A model generated the notes under the pieces. The model worked only from the letters and a program-made list of their open reading frames with translations, searched no databases and had not been told where the DNA came from. A stretch of 41,967 nt of DNA, from NCBI GenBank assembly GCA_902518595.1, contig CABYGR010000007.1, positions 1 to 41,967 on the forward strand. The letters are read 5' to 3'. Positions within the stretch are counted from its first letter, which is position 1; each line of letters opens with the position of its first letter. Below are positions 20,172-29,356 of this stretch, piece by piece. Made by a program: the position numbers and the translations under genes. This stretch comes from an uncultured Pelagibacteraceae bacterium. GTDB lineage: Bacteria; Pseudomonadota; Alphaproteobacteria; Pelagibacterales; Pelagibacteraceae.

Positions 20172-20723
20172 TTAAAAATTTTTAATAAAATATACCCTTG
20201 TATCAATTCCTGTACTTAAGAAACTTAGTGCTTCGCCACTAACAGTAATTGATTCATTCACTCCAACATTTTTCCCGCTAACTATGAAGCCTGCGAAACA
20301 CTTTTTCTTTTCTTTATTCCACTCAACGAATGTATCGCTAATTTTATTTCCATTAATTGTGTAAATTTCATGTGCTCTAAAATTAAGAAAATTAGCACCC
20401 ATAATTGCTCTTTGAGGAATAAGTTTTGTTGCTTTACAGACTTGTTCGTATACTTCATCAGTTAATTTAAAGTGATCTGTGCCATCAAAAGTAACTAGTA
20501 TTCCCGAAGGAAGTTTAGATATTAATTCACTTAATTTTTTTTCCTCTGCTATTCTCTCTTCCTCTAATTTCATTTTTTTAACTAATTCATCACCTTCTCC
20601 AAACATAATATTTAAAATAAAAAAAGATGAAATTATAATTAGAATTAAAACTAATAAACCACCAGTTTGTTTTATGAACTCTGGTAATTCTTTAACTTTA
20701 TCCAAGTAATTTTCCTTTAACAT
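20172..20723 (-). CDS. Uncharacterised membrane-anchored protein; start trimmed to MLKENYLD
   Basis: N-terminal TM (GGLLVLILIIISSFFILNIMF), soluble C-terminus; ATG 20723-20721 shares one base with the MORN gene stop (TAATG). Confidence 0.65.
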   Translation of the reverse strand: MLKENYLDKVKELPEFIKQTGGLLVLILIIISSFFILNIMFGEGDELVKKMKLEEERIAEEKKLSELISKLPSGILVTFDGTDHFKLTDEVYEQVCKATKLIPQRAIMGANFLNFRAHEIYTINGNKISDTFVEWNKEKKKCFAGFIVSGKNVGVNESITVSGEALSFLSTGIDTRVYFIKNF

Positions 20724-21100
20724 TAATTTTTTAACTCTCCATTTTTCCAAGTCCCTGACTTTTGTGTTCCATCAGACGAAGTGAAAGTTCCTGCTCCATT
20801 CATGAAACCCTTTTCCCACTCTCCTTCATAGGTTGATCCATCAGGAAAAGTTAGAATACCTTTACCGCTCCACTCACTGTTTTTAAATTCGCCTTTATAA
20901 ATATATCCATTAGGCCAAGTCTCAACACCCTGACCATTTTTTTTTGTTTCTACCCACTCCCCTTCATAAGTAGTTTTGTCTGTATAAACCCATTTACCAT
21001 AACCATTTTCACAATCACCCTCTTTACATCCGGTGCTTCGTGCCAAAGCAACAGTAATAAATAATAAACTTAAAATTAAACTAATTAAAAATTTTTTCAT
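20723..21100 (-). CDS. Secreted MORN-repeat protein
   Basis: 125 aa; signal peptide MKKFLISLILSLLFITVALA then repeats: YEGEWVETKKNGQGVETWPNG, YKGEFKNSEWSGKGILTFPDG, YEGEWEKGFMNGAGTFTSSDG. Confidence 0.85.
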   Translation of the reverse strand: MKKFLISLILSLLFITVALARSTGCKEGDCENGYGKWVYTDKTTYEGEWVETKKNGQGVETWPNGYIYKGEFKNSEWSGKGILTFPDGSTYEGEWEKGFMNGAGTFTSSDGTQKSGTWKNGELKN

Positions 21101-21132
21101 TTTTCTATCTTACACAAATTGAATAAAAAAAA

Positions 21133-21591
21133 TCACACTTTTTCCTTCTTGCTACAAGAATAAAAAGTAATATCCTTTTCAGAATTTTCACTATTTATAT
21201 TTTTTGTGATTTCATGAACTAATTCGCCTGTTTTTCTGTCAATGATGGCTGACTCGGAATAGTTAGAATTTTTATCAATTGCTTTAAATAAAATCACATT
21301 TTTATTTACAACTTTAACACTAAGTTTTAAAGTTTCAGAGAGAAATGATGATAATCCATTAATATCAAGTATTTCAGGTTGTTGTGATTTAATTTCAAAT
21401 TTATTTAAATCTTTTTCATCTAAATCTTTGGCAAAGAACACTCGATAATTATACTCTGAATTTTTTATTATTTTTTTTTCTAATTCACATTTAAAGCTTA
21501 GATCTATATTTTCTTGAATATCTATGTTTTTTGCTAACAACTGATTAAAAAATAGTAAACTAATCAATATGCCTAAATAATATTTAATCAT
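21133..21591 (-). CDS. Uncharacterised secreted protein; start trimmed to MIKYYLG
   Basis: Signal peptide MIKYYLGILISLLFFNQLLA; ORF-track N-terminal extension overlaps the terminator region. Confidence 0.6.
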   Translation of the reverse strand: MIKYYLGILISLLFFNQLLAKNIDIQENIDLSFKCELEKKIIKNSEYNYRVFFAKDLDEKDLNKFEIKSQQPEILDINGLSSFLSETLKLSVKVVNKNVILFKAIDKNSNYSESAIIDRKTGELVHEITKNINSENSEKDITFYSCSKKEKV

Positions 21592-21607
21592 GAAATCTGA
21601 ATTAAAA

Positions 21608-21640
21608 AAAATCCCCCCCAACTAGGTTGGGGGAGATTTA
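21608..21640 (-). terminator. Rho-independent terminator downstream of tmoX
   Basis: Minus strand TCCCCCAAC CTA GTTGGGGGGGATTTTTTTT: strong GC stem followed by T tract. Confidence 0.85.
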
Positions 21641-21661
21641 CAATTTTAATTGTTATTTACC

Positions 21662-22633
21662 TTATTTAGTAAATGGTTTCCAAACTGACTCATTGTCAGC
21701 TAACCACTTTTTGGCAGCATCTTCATGAGTCATTTTGTCAATATCAACTAAAGCAGCCATTGCTCCAATATGACTTGTAGTAAATGACATCTTTTTGAAA
21801 GCTGCAGCTGCACCTGGATGTGTTTGTGGAAAGTCCTCGTGTACTGCTTTCTTCAGATAACCATCTGGAGAACCGCATTTACCATCTCCACCATCTTCTG
21901 GTCTGCAACCTGCTGTGTAAGGAGGAAAGTCAATAAATGTAAAACCAGCACCATCTGTAAAGTTTGGTGTCCAGTTAAAAATAATAGTTCCTCTTCCTTC
22001 TTTTTCAGCTGCTGCTAATTCAGCCCAAAGTGCATCAGCACTTCCAGCAAATTTAACCATCCAAAGATCACCTAATCCAAGAGCATCTACTCTTTGAGGA
22101 ATTAAGTCACCATGCCAAGTTTGTGGACCTTCTAACATACGTCCTTTTCCACCTGAGTCAGGTGTTACAAAGTTTTTAGCACAGTCTGGATTTTTTAAAG
22201 CTGTCCAGTCTGGTAGACCTGGGCATAATCCTTTGTCAGCAACCCAATTTGGATAACCCATATCCTCAAGAGTTCTTGCTTCATGATCACCCCAATCTAA
22301 TAAACCACCTTTATCCAAAGCAGTCGTAAATGATTTACCAAACGCAGATTCCCAAACCTCGTGAGAGATTGTTACATCTCCTATTCTAATTGACTCGTAA
22401 ACAGCTTGTGAGTCAGCATTAACATAACTCACGTTATTTCCCATACTTTCAAAAATTCCACCAATAACGTAAGCCATTACAATTTGGCTTGACCAGTTAT
22501 GTGTTGGAATTACTATAGGTTGGCTACTGTCGCCAGATTTTTTTGCAGTTTTATCTCCTCCACCCATGAAGAAAACAAGGCCCGCAATAACAATAATCGC
22601 ACCGATAATTAACGGTAAAGATTTGTTTTTCAT
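21662..22633 (-). CDS. tmoX: Glycine betaine/TMAO-type ABC substrate-binding protein (TmoX-like)
   Basis: 323 aa; N-terminal TM/signal, QPIVIPTHNWSSQIVMAYVIGGIFESMG, HEVWESAFG OpuAC/ProX fold; locus context tmm/tdm. Confidence 0.78.
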   Translation of the reverse strand: MKNKSLPLIIGAIIVIAGLVFFMGGGDKTAKKSGDSSQPIVIPTHNWSSQIVMAYVIGGIFESMGNNVSYVNADSQAVYESIRIGDVTISHEVWESAFGKSFTTALDKGGLLDWGDHEARTLEDMGYPNWVADKGLCPGLPDWTALKNPDCAKNFVTPDSGGKGRMLEGPQTWHGDLIPQRVDALGLGDLWMVKFAGSADALWAELAAAEKEGRGTIIFNWTPNFTDGAGFTFIDFPPYTAGCRPEDGGDGKCGSPDGYLKKAVHEDFPQTHPGAAAAFKKMSFTTSHIGAMAALVDIDKMTHEDAAKKWLADNESVWKPFTK

Positions 22634-22662
22634 TATTCCTCCTAGTACTAGTTAATGTTAAT

Positions 22663-22691
22663 ATTATGTGCTTTACTAATAGGATAGTCAA
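22663..22691 (-). promoter_or_regulatory. Sigma70-like promoter for tmoX
   Basis: Minus strand TTGACT (22691-22686), 17-nt spacer, CATAAT (22668-22663), about 30 nt upstream of tmoX ATG. Confidence 0.55.
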
Positions 22692-22732
22692 CACCTAGAT
22701 ATTTATATATTATAAATGAAAAATTATTTAAA

Positions 22733-25072
22733 ATGCCGCTAACTACTTTAGATATTAAGGAACCAGGCTTAAATGTATTACCACCTGGAGTTGAAAGATA
22801 TATTGTTGAAGGTGGTGGTTTAACTGGAGTTCAAATTTTACCAGATGATGAAATAGAAATTATCAATAATGAGGGTAATCAAATTTGTGAAATTTCTGTA
22901 TTCAATAAAGATGGTAAATCTGAATTGCCTATTTTGGGCTTAAAGGAAATCAAAGACAATTCAGAAATAAAAAAAATTCTTTTTAAAAAAGATGAAACAT
23001 CATTGCAGGCTTTGCTCCAACTTAAAAAAAGAAACTTAAATATAGAAAAATCAAAATCATCTTTAATTTTCAATAGAGAAACAAAAGCTGGCGAGAGCAT
23101 AAAATTAAAATCAAAAGATAAATGTTATTGTATTTTTGCAGCTCCAAGCAATGAAATGATGATTTCTGAACAAAATCCATCAACTGAACTTACAGTATTG
23201 GTTAAAAGGTCTATTGTGAAAGAGGATAAAGAGTTTTCTGTGATCCCAGATCCAGTTTACGATCCCTCTAATGAAATTAACATTGCTAAAACTACTGCTA
23301 ACTCTTACCAAGTTAAAGAGGGTGATTATATTCAAATAATTACACCTACTGGAAGACAATGCTCAGATTTTGTAGCTTATGACACGTCTAAATTAGATAA
23401 AGGAAAAGAAAATGGATTAGACTGGCAAACCACAAGAACTTTTATGGGGCATACTTTCCCAGGACCAGGATTATTTTCAAAATTTTATGATATGGATCAT
23501 GAGCCACTTGTTGAGGTAGTTAGAGATACAGTCGGTATTCATGACACATTTAACTTAGCGTGTACTTCAAAATATTACGAAGATGCAGGATATTTTGGTC
23601 ATGCAAACTGTTCTGATAATTTAAACGAGGTTATGGAAAAATATGGTGTCCAAAAAAAAAGAGGGTGGCATGCTATTAACTTATTTTTTAATACATCTGC
23701 AGGTGGTCAAAACTCTGTGTTATCAGATGAATCTTTTGCAAGACCTGGTGATTATGTCATTTTTAAAGCACTTAAAGATTTAACTTGTGGTACTACTGCT
23801 TGTCCAAGTGATATTGATAGCTGTAATGGATGGAATCCAACTGATATATTTGTTAGAACATATGACAAAAAAAAAGAATTTACTAAGTCATTTGCTTTTA
23901 GAATGAAAACTGACTCTGAAAAGAAACTTACTAGAAATACAGGCTTCTACGAAAGAACATCAAAATTAACTAGAAACTTTGTTGATGCTAGAGGATTTTG
24001 GTTGCCAAACGATTATACAAAACATGGTGTAATCAATGAATATACTGCATGCAGAGAAAAAGCTGTTGTAATAGATCTATCATCATTAAGAAAATTTGAA
24101 ATTTTAGGACCTGATGCAGAAGAGTTAATGAACTATACATTAACAAGAAATATTAAAAAACTTTCTGTTGGCCAAGTAGTTTACTCTGCAATGTGTTATG
24201 AAAATGGTACAATGTTTGATGACGGAACATTATTAAGATTGAGTGAAACTGGATTTAGATGGATTTGTGGAGATGAATATGCTGGAGAATGGTTAAAAGA
24301 ACAAGCAAAAAAGAAAAATTTAAAAGTAGTAATCAAAAATTCAACTGACCAAATTAATAATATTTCTGTACAGGGTCCAAATAGTAGAAAAATTTTAGAA
24401 AAAATTATTTTTACACCACCAACTCAACCAACAATTTCTGAATTGCAGTGGTTTAGATTTACAATTTGTAGATTAGAGGAATTAAATGGAATTCCTTTAA
24501 TTGTATCAAGAACGGGTTATACAGGTGAGCTAGGTTATGAAGTTTGGTGCCATCCAAATCATGCTTCTCAAGTTTGGGACAGGGTTATGGAAGCAGGTAA
24601 AAATGATGGTTTAATACCAGCAGGTTTTGGTGCTTTAGACTTATTAAGAATTGAAGCAGGGTTGGTTTTATTTGGTAATGAATTTGATGGACAACAAGAT
24701 CCTTTTGAGGCAGGTATTGGATTTGCAGTACCTCTAAAAACAAAGACTGATGATTTCGTTGGTAAAGAAAATTTAATTAAAAGAAAAGAAAATCCTCAAA
24801 AAAAATTAGTTGGTTTAGAACTAATTGGTAAAGAAAAAGCTAATCATGGAGATTGTGTTCATATTGGAAGAGCACAAGTTGGTATAATAACAAGTGCATG
24901 CTTATCCCCTACTCTTGGAAAAAATATTGCTTTATGTAGAATTGATGTTGGTCATTCTGAAGAAGGCACTGAAATTGAAATTGGAAAAATTGATGGACAT
25001 CAAAAAAGAATTCCAGCTAAAATAGTTGGTTTTCCTCACTATGACCCTCAAAAAACTCGTGTAAAATCCTGA
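22733..25072 (+). CDS. tdm: TMAO demethylase (Tdm): DUF1989-like N-terminal domain fused to GcvT/tetrahydrofolate-binding domain
   Basis: 779 aa; TPTGRQCSDFVAYD, DLTCGTTACPSDIDSCNGWNPTDIFVR cysteine-rich motif, C-terminal GcvT domain; adjacent to tmoX and tmm. Confidence 0.88.
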   Translation: MPLTTLDIKEPGLNVLPPGVERYIVEGGGLTGVQILPDDEIEIINNEGNQICEISVFNKDGKSELPILGLKEIKDNSEIKKILFKKDETSLQALLQLKKRNLNIEKSKSSLIFNRETKAGESIKLKSKDKCYCIFAAPSNEMMISEQNPSTELTVLVKRSIVKEDKEFSVIPDPVYDPSNEINIAKTTANSYQVKEGDYIQIITPTGRQCSDFVAYDTSKLDKGKENGLDWQTTRTFMGHTFPGPGLFSKFYDMDHEPLVEVVRDTVGIHDTFNLACTSKYYEDAGYFGHANCSDNLNEVMEKYGVQKKRGWHAINLFFNTSAGGQNSVLSDESFARPGDYVIFKALKDLTCGTTACPSDIDSCNGWNPTDIFVRTYDKKKEFTKSFAFRMKTDSEKKLTRNTGFYERTSKLTRNFVDARGFWLPNDYTKHGVINEYTACREKAVVIDLSSLRKFEILGPDAEELMNYTLTRNIKKLSVGQVVYSAMCYENGTMFDDGTLLRLSETGFRWICGDEYAGEWLKEQAKKKNLKVVIKNSTDQINNISVQGPNSRKILEKIIFTPPTQPTISELQWFRFTICRLEELNGIPLIVSRTGYTGELGYEVWCHPNHASQVWDRVMEAGKNDGLIPAGFGALDLLRIEAGLVLFGNEFDGQQDPFEAGIGFAVPLKTKTDDFVGKENLIKRKENPQKKLVGLELIGKEKANHGDCVHIGRAQVGIITSACLSPTLGKNIALCRIDVGHSEEGTEIEIGKIDGHQKRIPAKIVGFPHYDPQKTRVKS

Positions 25073-25404
25073 TGGCAAAGACCACAAAAGATTTATTAGA
25101 ATTTTGGGAAGACCAGATGAAGCTCTCTCATATGTCTAGTAATTACTTTTTTAGGAAATCACCTTCACATTACCACATGATGCTTTTAGTGATGCATGCT
25201 TTTAAATATAAAGAACATTTGACTGTAGAAGAACTAAAAACAAAACTATTCAAGACATCTAGACCAAAATCAGCTTTGATGATTAATGAAGCCTGTGAAA
25301 AAGGTTTTTTTTTTTTAGAAAAAGCATCTAAAGATCAAAGAAAAAAATTTATAAGACCAAGTAAATCGTTTATTGATGAGTTTAACCAATATCTTCAAAC
25401 CTAA
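25072..25404 (+). CDS. Small winged-helix-like (MarR-like) putative regulator
   Basis: 110 aa; helix-rich LTVEELKTKLFKTSRPKSALMINEACEKGFFFLEKASKDQRKKFIRPS pattern; overlaps tdm stop as TGATG. Confidence 0.55.
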   Translation: MAKTTKDLLEFWEDQMKLSHMSSNYFFRKSPSHYHMMLLVMHAFKYKEHLTVEELKTKLFKTSRPKSALMINEACEKGFFFLEKASKDQRKKFIRPSKSFIDEFNQYLQT

Positions 25405-25513
25405 AAAATCTAAGGTTTTAAAGAAAAATTTTCATTAATATATTTATTACTTATATTTTTTATATATATAAAAAATTATATATTTTACCCTTACTAAAAA
25501 TAAAGTTCAGGAT

Positions 25514-26839
25514 ATGTCATTGCCAACAAAAGCAAAAGTAGTAATTATTGGTGGGGGGATTCATGGCTTAAGCACTGCTTGGAAACTTTCAGAAACATAT
25601 AAAAACCCAGGAGACATAGTTGTTTTAGAAAAAGATGACACAGCAGCAGGTGCAAGTGGGATTGCATGTGGAGTTGTCAGAAATAATTATTTTCAACCTG
25701 CTATGAGAGAATTAATGGCACATTCAGTTTCAGTTTGGGAAAGCGATCCAAAAGCTTGGAAATATAATGCTGTAGGATATCTTCAAATATCTCCTGAAGT
25801 AATGCATGAAGATGTTGCATCAATTTACGAGCAACAAAAAGCTATCGGCTACGAGTCAGAATTTATAGAGGGTGAAAAAGACTGTACCAAATATATGAAG
25901 GGTATGTTTGATGACTGGCAAGCTAAAGGAATAACATCTGTACTTCACGAGAAAAAAGGTGGTTATGCATTTAATAAAGATTCAGTCAAAGCTCTTGAAA
26001 AAAAATCAGTAACTAACGGAGTTAATGTTATTAAAGGAGTTAAAGTTACTGGATTTAAAAGAGGCAGTAACAGTAAGGCTGTGACAGGTGTTGAAACAAA
26101 TAAAGGAAAAATAGATTGTGATCAAATTGTTGTTGGAGCAGGTCCATGGGTAAGAGATTTTTGGAATATGTTAGAACTTCCAAAAACTGCGTGGATCAAG
26201 GATGAAGATGGAAGATTCCATGAAACTGATATGTGGAAATATTGGATGCTGCAAGAAGGAATAATTGGAGTAGAGCCAGATTTTTTAAAAACTAACGATG
26301 GTAAACAACCGCCTGTGGTTCATGTAGATTCTACTGCGCCTTTATATTCTGATACAACAAAGAAATTAATAACAGAGAAAATCTGGGGTATTTATTATAA
26401 ACCTGATATTGAGGGTTTAGGTGTTCAAGGTGGAACATCTCCTTACATAGTTGATAAACACTTTGACAAAGTCAATGTAGATCCTTATGGAATAAAATCG
26501 CAAGAATACCAAACTACTGAGGCATTTAATGAAATGTGGTGTTCTGCTTTAGCTCATTGTCAAAAAAGATTTGAAGGTAAATCTCACTTATACAGAAAAG
26601 GACCTTCAGGAGGACTTGGGTGCATGACTCCAGACTCTTTCCCAATCTTTGATAGATTTTTAGAAAATGTTTATATGATAGCAGATGCTAACCATGGATA
26701 TAAAATGATTGGCGTTGGTGAACTTGTAGCAAAAGAAATTCTTGGAACTGAAAGTGATTTATTAAAACCGTTTAGATTCAACCGTTACGAGAAAGGTGAA
26801 CTTCACCCTACTTCGAACAGTCCATTCCCTTGGAGTTAA
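25514..26839 (+). CDS. FAD-dependent DAO-family amine oxidoreductase (SoxB/PuuB-like), substrate unassigned
   Basis: 441 aa; VVIIGGGIHGLSTAWKLSE, VVLEKDDTAAGASGIACGVVRNNYF. Confidence 0.85.
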   Translation: MSLPTKAKVVIIGGGIHGLSTAWKLSETYKNPGDIVVLEKDDTAAGASGIACGVVRNNYFQPAMRELMAHSVSVWESDPKAWKYNAVGYLQISPEVMHEDVASIYEQQKAIGYESEFIEGEKDCTKYMKGMFDDWQAKGITSVLHEKKGGYAFNKDSVKALEKKSVTNGVNVIKGVKVTGFKRGSNSKAVTGVETNKGKIDCDQIVVGAGPWVRDFWNMLELPKTAWIKDEDGRFHETDMWKYWMLQEGIIGVEPDFLKTNDGKQPPVVHVDSTAPLYSDTTKKLITEKIWGIYYKPDIEGLGVQGGTSPYIVDKHFDKVNVDPYGIKSQEYQTTEAFNEMWCSALAHCQKRFEGKSHLYRKGPSGGLGCMTPDSFPIFDRFLENVYMIADANHGYKMIGVGELVAKEILGTESDLLKPFRFNRYEKGELHPTSNSPFPWS

Positions 26840-26910
26840 ACTTCAAGCCTAGACACAAATAAATTTTTCAGCTACGTTTAAATAAAATTATAATACTTTA
26901 AGGGGAAAAA

Positions 26911-28380
26911 ATGACTGATCTAGAAAAACACGTTAACCAACCGGGAAGAGATAAGTTAATAAAACAAGTTAGATCTAAAATTAATGAGCTTGGGATAGAT
27001 TATATTTTTTTTCAATTTATATCTGTCACAGGAAGAGTTGTTGGTAAAGGAATTCCAGCTGATCACTGGGAAAGAACATGTGAAAAAGGTTTTCAATTAG
27101 TTTATGGCGCAACTGCAAATTTGTTCTTAGATCGTCACAATAATTATATTGGATATGGACCTGAAGCCAAAGAACTTGTAGGTATCCCAGATCCTGAAAC
27201 TTTCTGTCAATTACCTTGGGATAAAAAGGTAGCTAGAGTTTTTGTAACTTGTTTTAGAAATAGAGAAGAAAGAGAAAACCCAGGTGGTCACTTAACATCA
27301 GATTGTAGAGGTAATTTAAGAATTATTGCTAAAGAATTTAAGAAAAAACATGGTTATCAATTAAGAGTAGGAACAGAGCCAGAAATGATGTGGCTAACTA
27401 GAAATCAAGATGGTACTCCAACTGGTAAGGGTTTTTCTAAGCCATATTGTTATCACATAGATCAATTTGAATCTTTAAGACCAGTTTTTATGAAGGTTAT
27501 GGAGTATGCTAGAGCAATGGGATTTGACATGATCCAGGGTGATCATGAAGATGCTCCAGGTCAATTAGAATTAAACTGGATGTATGATGATGTACTAAGA
27601 AATGCAGACAGATTATCAACTTATAGGCAAATTTGTGCTCAAGTAGCAAGAGAATTCAATTTAATTGCATGCTTTATGACAAAACCATTTATGGGTGTTT
27701 CAGCAAGTGGTTGTCATACTAATATGTCTTTATGGACAGGTGGAAAAGATAAAATTAATAAATTAGGTCATAAATCCCTTCCAGGAATGGATGAAGTTTT
27801 CAGTTATGTAGAAGGTGGAACAAATACTTTCATGCCTGATACTAAAGACGTTCAACTACCAGGTAAAATTGGATTAAAATCTATTGGTGGTGTAATGAAA
27901 CATCTTCCAGCACTAACTGCTATTGGGTCTTCTACAGTAAATTCTTATAGAAGATTATGGGATCAGGGTTTCTGGGCACCTGTTTATGCTGACTGGGGAT
28001 ATCAAAACAGAACTTGTGGATTAAGAGTTTCCGCTCCAGGTAGATTTGAATACCGTTCAGTTGACTCTATGCACAATCCATATTTAATGGGTGCGTCTTT
28101 ATTAAAAGCTTTTGATGATGGATTAACAAATAATATAGATCCGGGCAAACCTGAATCGAGAAATATTTATGAAGCTCAAAAAGCAGGAAAAACTGTTAAA
28201 AAATTACCTTTAAGTCTTGGTGAAGCATTAGACAGACTAGCAGAAGATAAAGTTATTCAGTCTGCAATGCCTGATGAAATGTACAAAATATTTCATTGGT
28301 ATAAAAATGATGAATGGGAAAGATTTTTAGGTGCAACAACTCAATGGGATCTGGATACTTATCTTGATTGTCTTCCATAG
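26911..28380 (+). CDS. Glutamine synthetase-like glutamate-amine ligase (second GS-like paralog, substrate unassigned)
   Basis: 489 aa; GS catalytic-domain motifs MIQGDHEDAPGQLELNW, SGCHTNMSLW, NSYRRLWDQGFWAP; longer and clearly distinct from the 34044 ORF. Confidence 0.85.
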   Translation: MTDLEKHVNQPGRDKLIKQVRSKINELGIDYIFFQFISVTGRVVGKGIPADHWERTCEKGFQLVYGATANLFLDRHNNYIGYGPEAKELVGIPDPETFCQLPWDKKVARVFVTCFRNREERENPGGHLTSDCRGNLRIIAKEFKKKHGYQLRVGTEPEMMWLTRNQDGTPTGKGFSKPYCYHIDQFESLRPVFMKVMEYARAMGFDMIQGDHEDAPGQLELNWMYDDVLRNADRLSTYRQICAQVAREFNLIACFMTKPFMGVSASGCHTNMSLWTGGKDKINKLGHKSLPGMDEVFSYVEGGTNTFMPDTKDVQLPGKIGLKSIGGVMKHLPALTAIGSSTVNSYRRLWDQGFWAPVYADWGYQNRTCGLRVSAPGRFEYRSVDSMHNPYLMGASLLKAFDDGLTNNIDPGKPESRNIYEAQKAGKTVKKLPLSLGEALDRLAEDKVIQSAMPDEMYKIFHWYKNDEWERFLGATTQWDLDTYLDCLP

Positions 28381-28411
28381 GTAACAATTAAAAAAAGAAA
28401 GAGTAAATTTT

Positions 28412-29356
28412 ATGTGCGGAATTGCTGGTTTAATTCATAGAGGCAGATCCTCTAATGTTGGAAGTGAACTTCAAGGAATGCTTCAAGCATTAAAGCATAG
28501 AGGTGAAGATTCAACTGGTTATGCTTTGTATGGTGATACTGATGGCAAAAACTTTATAATGCGTTTTAAAGTTGGAGAAAATGTTGGTGAGGGTAGTTCA
28601 TCAATCATGGAAGATGTTTCCGTTTACGATGAAAGAAAAAAAATAGTTGATCAAACTCTTAGTGAAATGGGTGCAAAAATAGTTAAAGAAGAAAGAGTTC
28701 TCCCCTATTCATTAAGATATGAAATAGATTATGATACAAAAGACTTACTAGAATTTTCACAAAAAATTGAAAGTATTCCAGGTGTAGAAATCTTATCTAT
28801 GGGTAAATCTTTAGAAGTAATAAAAGATCTTGGAAATGCAAAAATGGTATGTGACAGATACAATTTAGATAAACTTGTTGGGACACATGCTATTGGTCAT
28901 GCAAGAATGGCTACTGAGTCAGGTGTGGATATTAAATCTGCTCATCCTTTCTGGGGATATCCTTTTAGCGATGTATCAGTTGTTCATAATGGACAATTAA
29001 CTAATTATTGGAATAATAGAAGAGTTTTAGAGAATAAAGGAATGCGATTTATGTCAGAATGCGACTCTGAACTTATTGCAGTTTACATTGCACAAAAAAT
29101 GAGAGAAGGAGCAAGTCTTGAAGAAGGTATGAAAGAGTCTTTGACAGGTCTTGATGGTGTATTTACATATTTTGTTGCAACAAAAGATTCTTTAGGAATG
29201 GCTAAAGATACAATGGCAGCAAAACCTTTGGTTTTATATGAGTCAGATGATTTAGTGGCTATGGGCTCTGAAGAAATAGCAATTAGATCAGTTTTGCCTC
29301 AAGAAATTGACACTTATGACCCATTTGATGGGGAGGTTAAAGTATGGCAAATCTAA
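28412..29356 (+). CDS. mgsA: Glutamine amidotransferase class II domain, N-methylglutamate synthase subunit A-like (GlxB)
   Basis: MCGIAGLIHRG N-terminal nucleophile Cys; HAIGHARMATESGVDIKSAHPFWG. Confidence 0.85.
   Translation: MCGIAGLIHRGRSSNVGSELQGMLQALKHRGEDSTGYALYGDTDGKNFIMRFKVGENVGEGSSSIMEDVSVYDERKKIVDQTLSEMGAKIVKEERVLPYSLRYEIDYDTKDLLEFSQKIESIPGVEILSMGKSLEVIKDLGNAKMVCDRYNLDKLVGTHAIGHARMATESGVDIKSAHPFWGYPFSDVSVVHNGQLTNYWNNRRVLENKGMRFMSECDSELIAVYIAQKMREGASLEEGMKESLTGLDGVFTYFVATKDSLGMAKDTMAAKPLVLYESDDLVAMGSEEIAIRSVLPQEIDTYDPFDGEVKVWQI

Noticed and set aside
19459-22018. Plus-strand ORFs 19459-19665, 20479-20709 and 21818-22018
   Set aside because: Antisense to tmoW, the anchored protein and tmoX; no independent support
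22879-23100. Minus-strand 73-aa ORF
   Set aside because: Antisense to tdm
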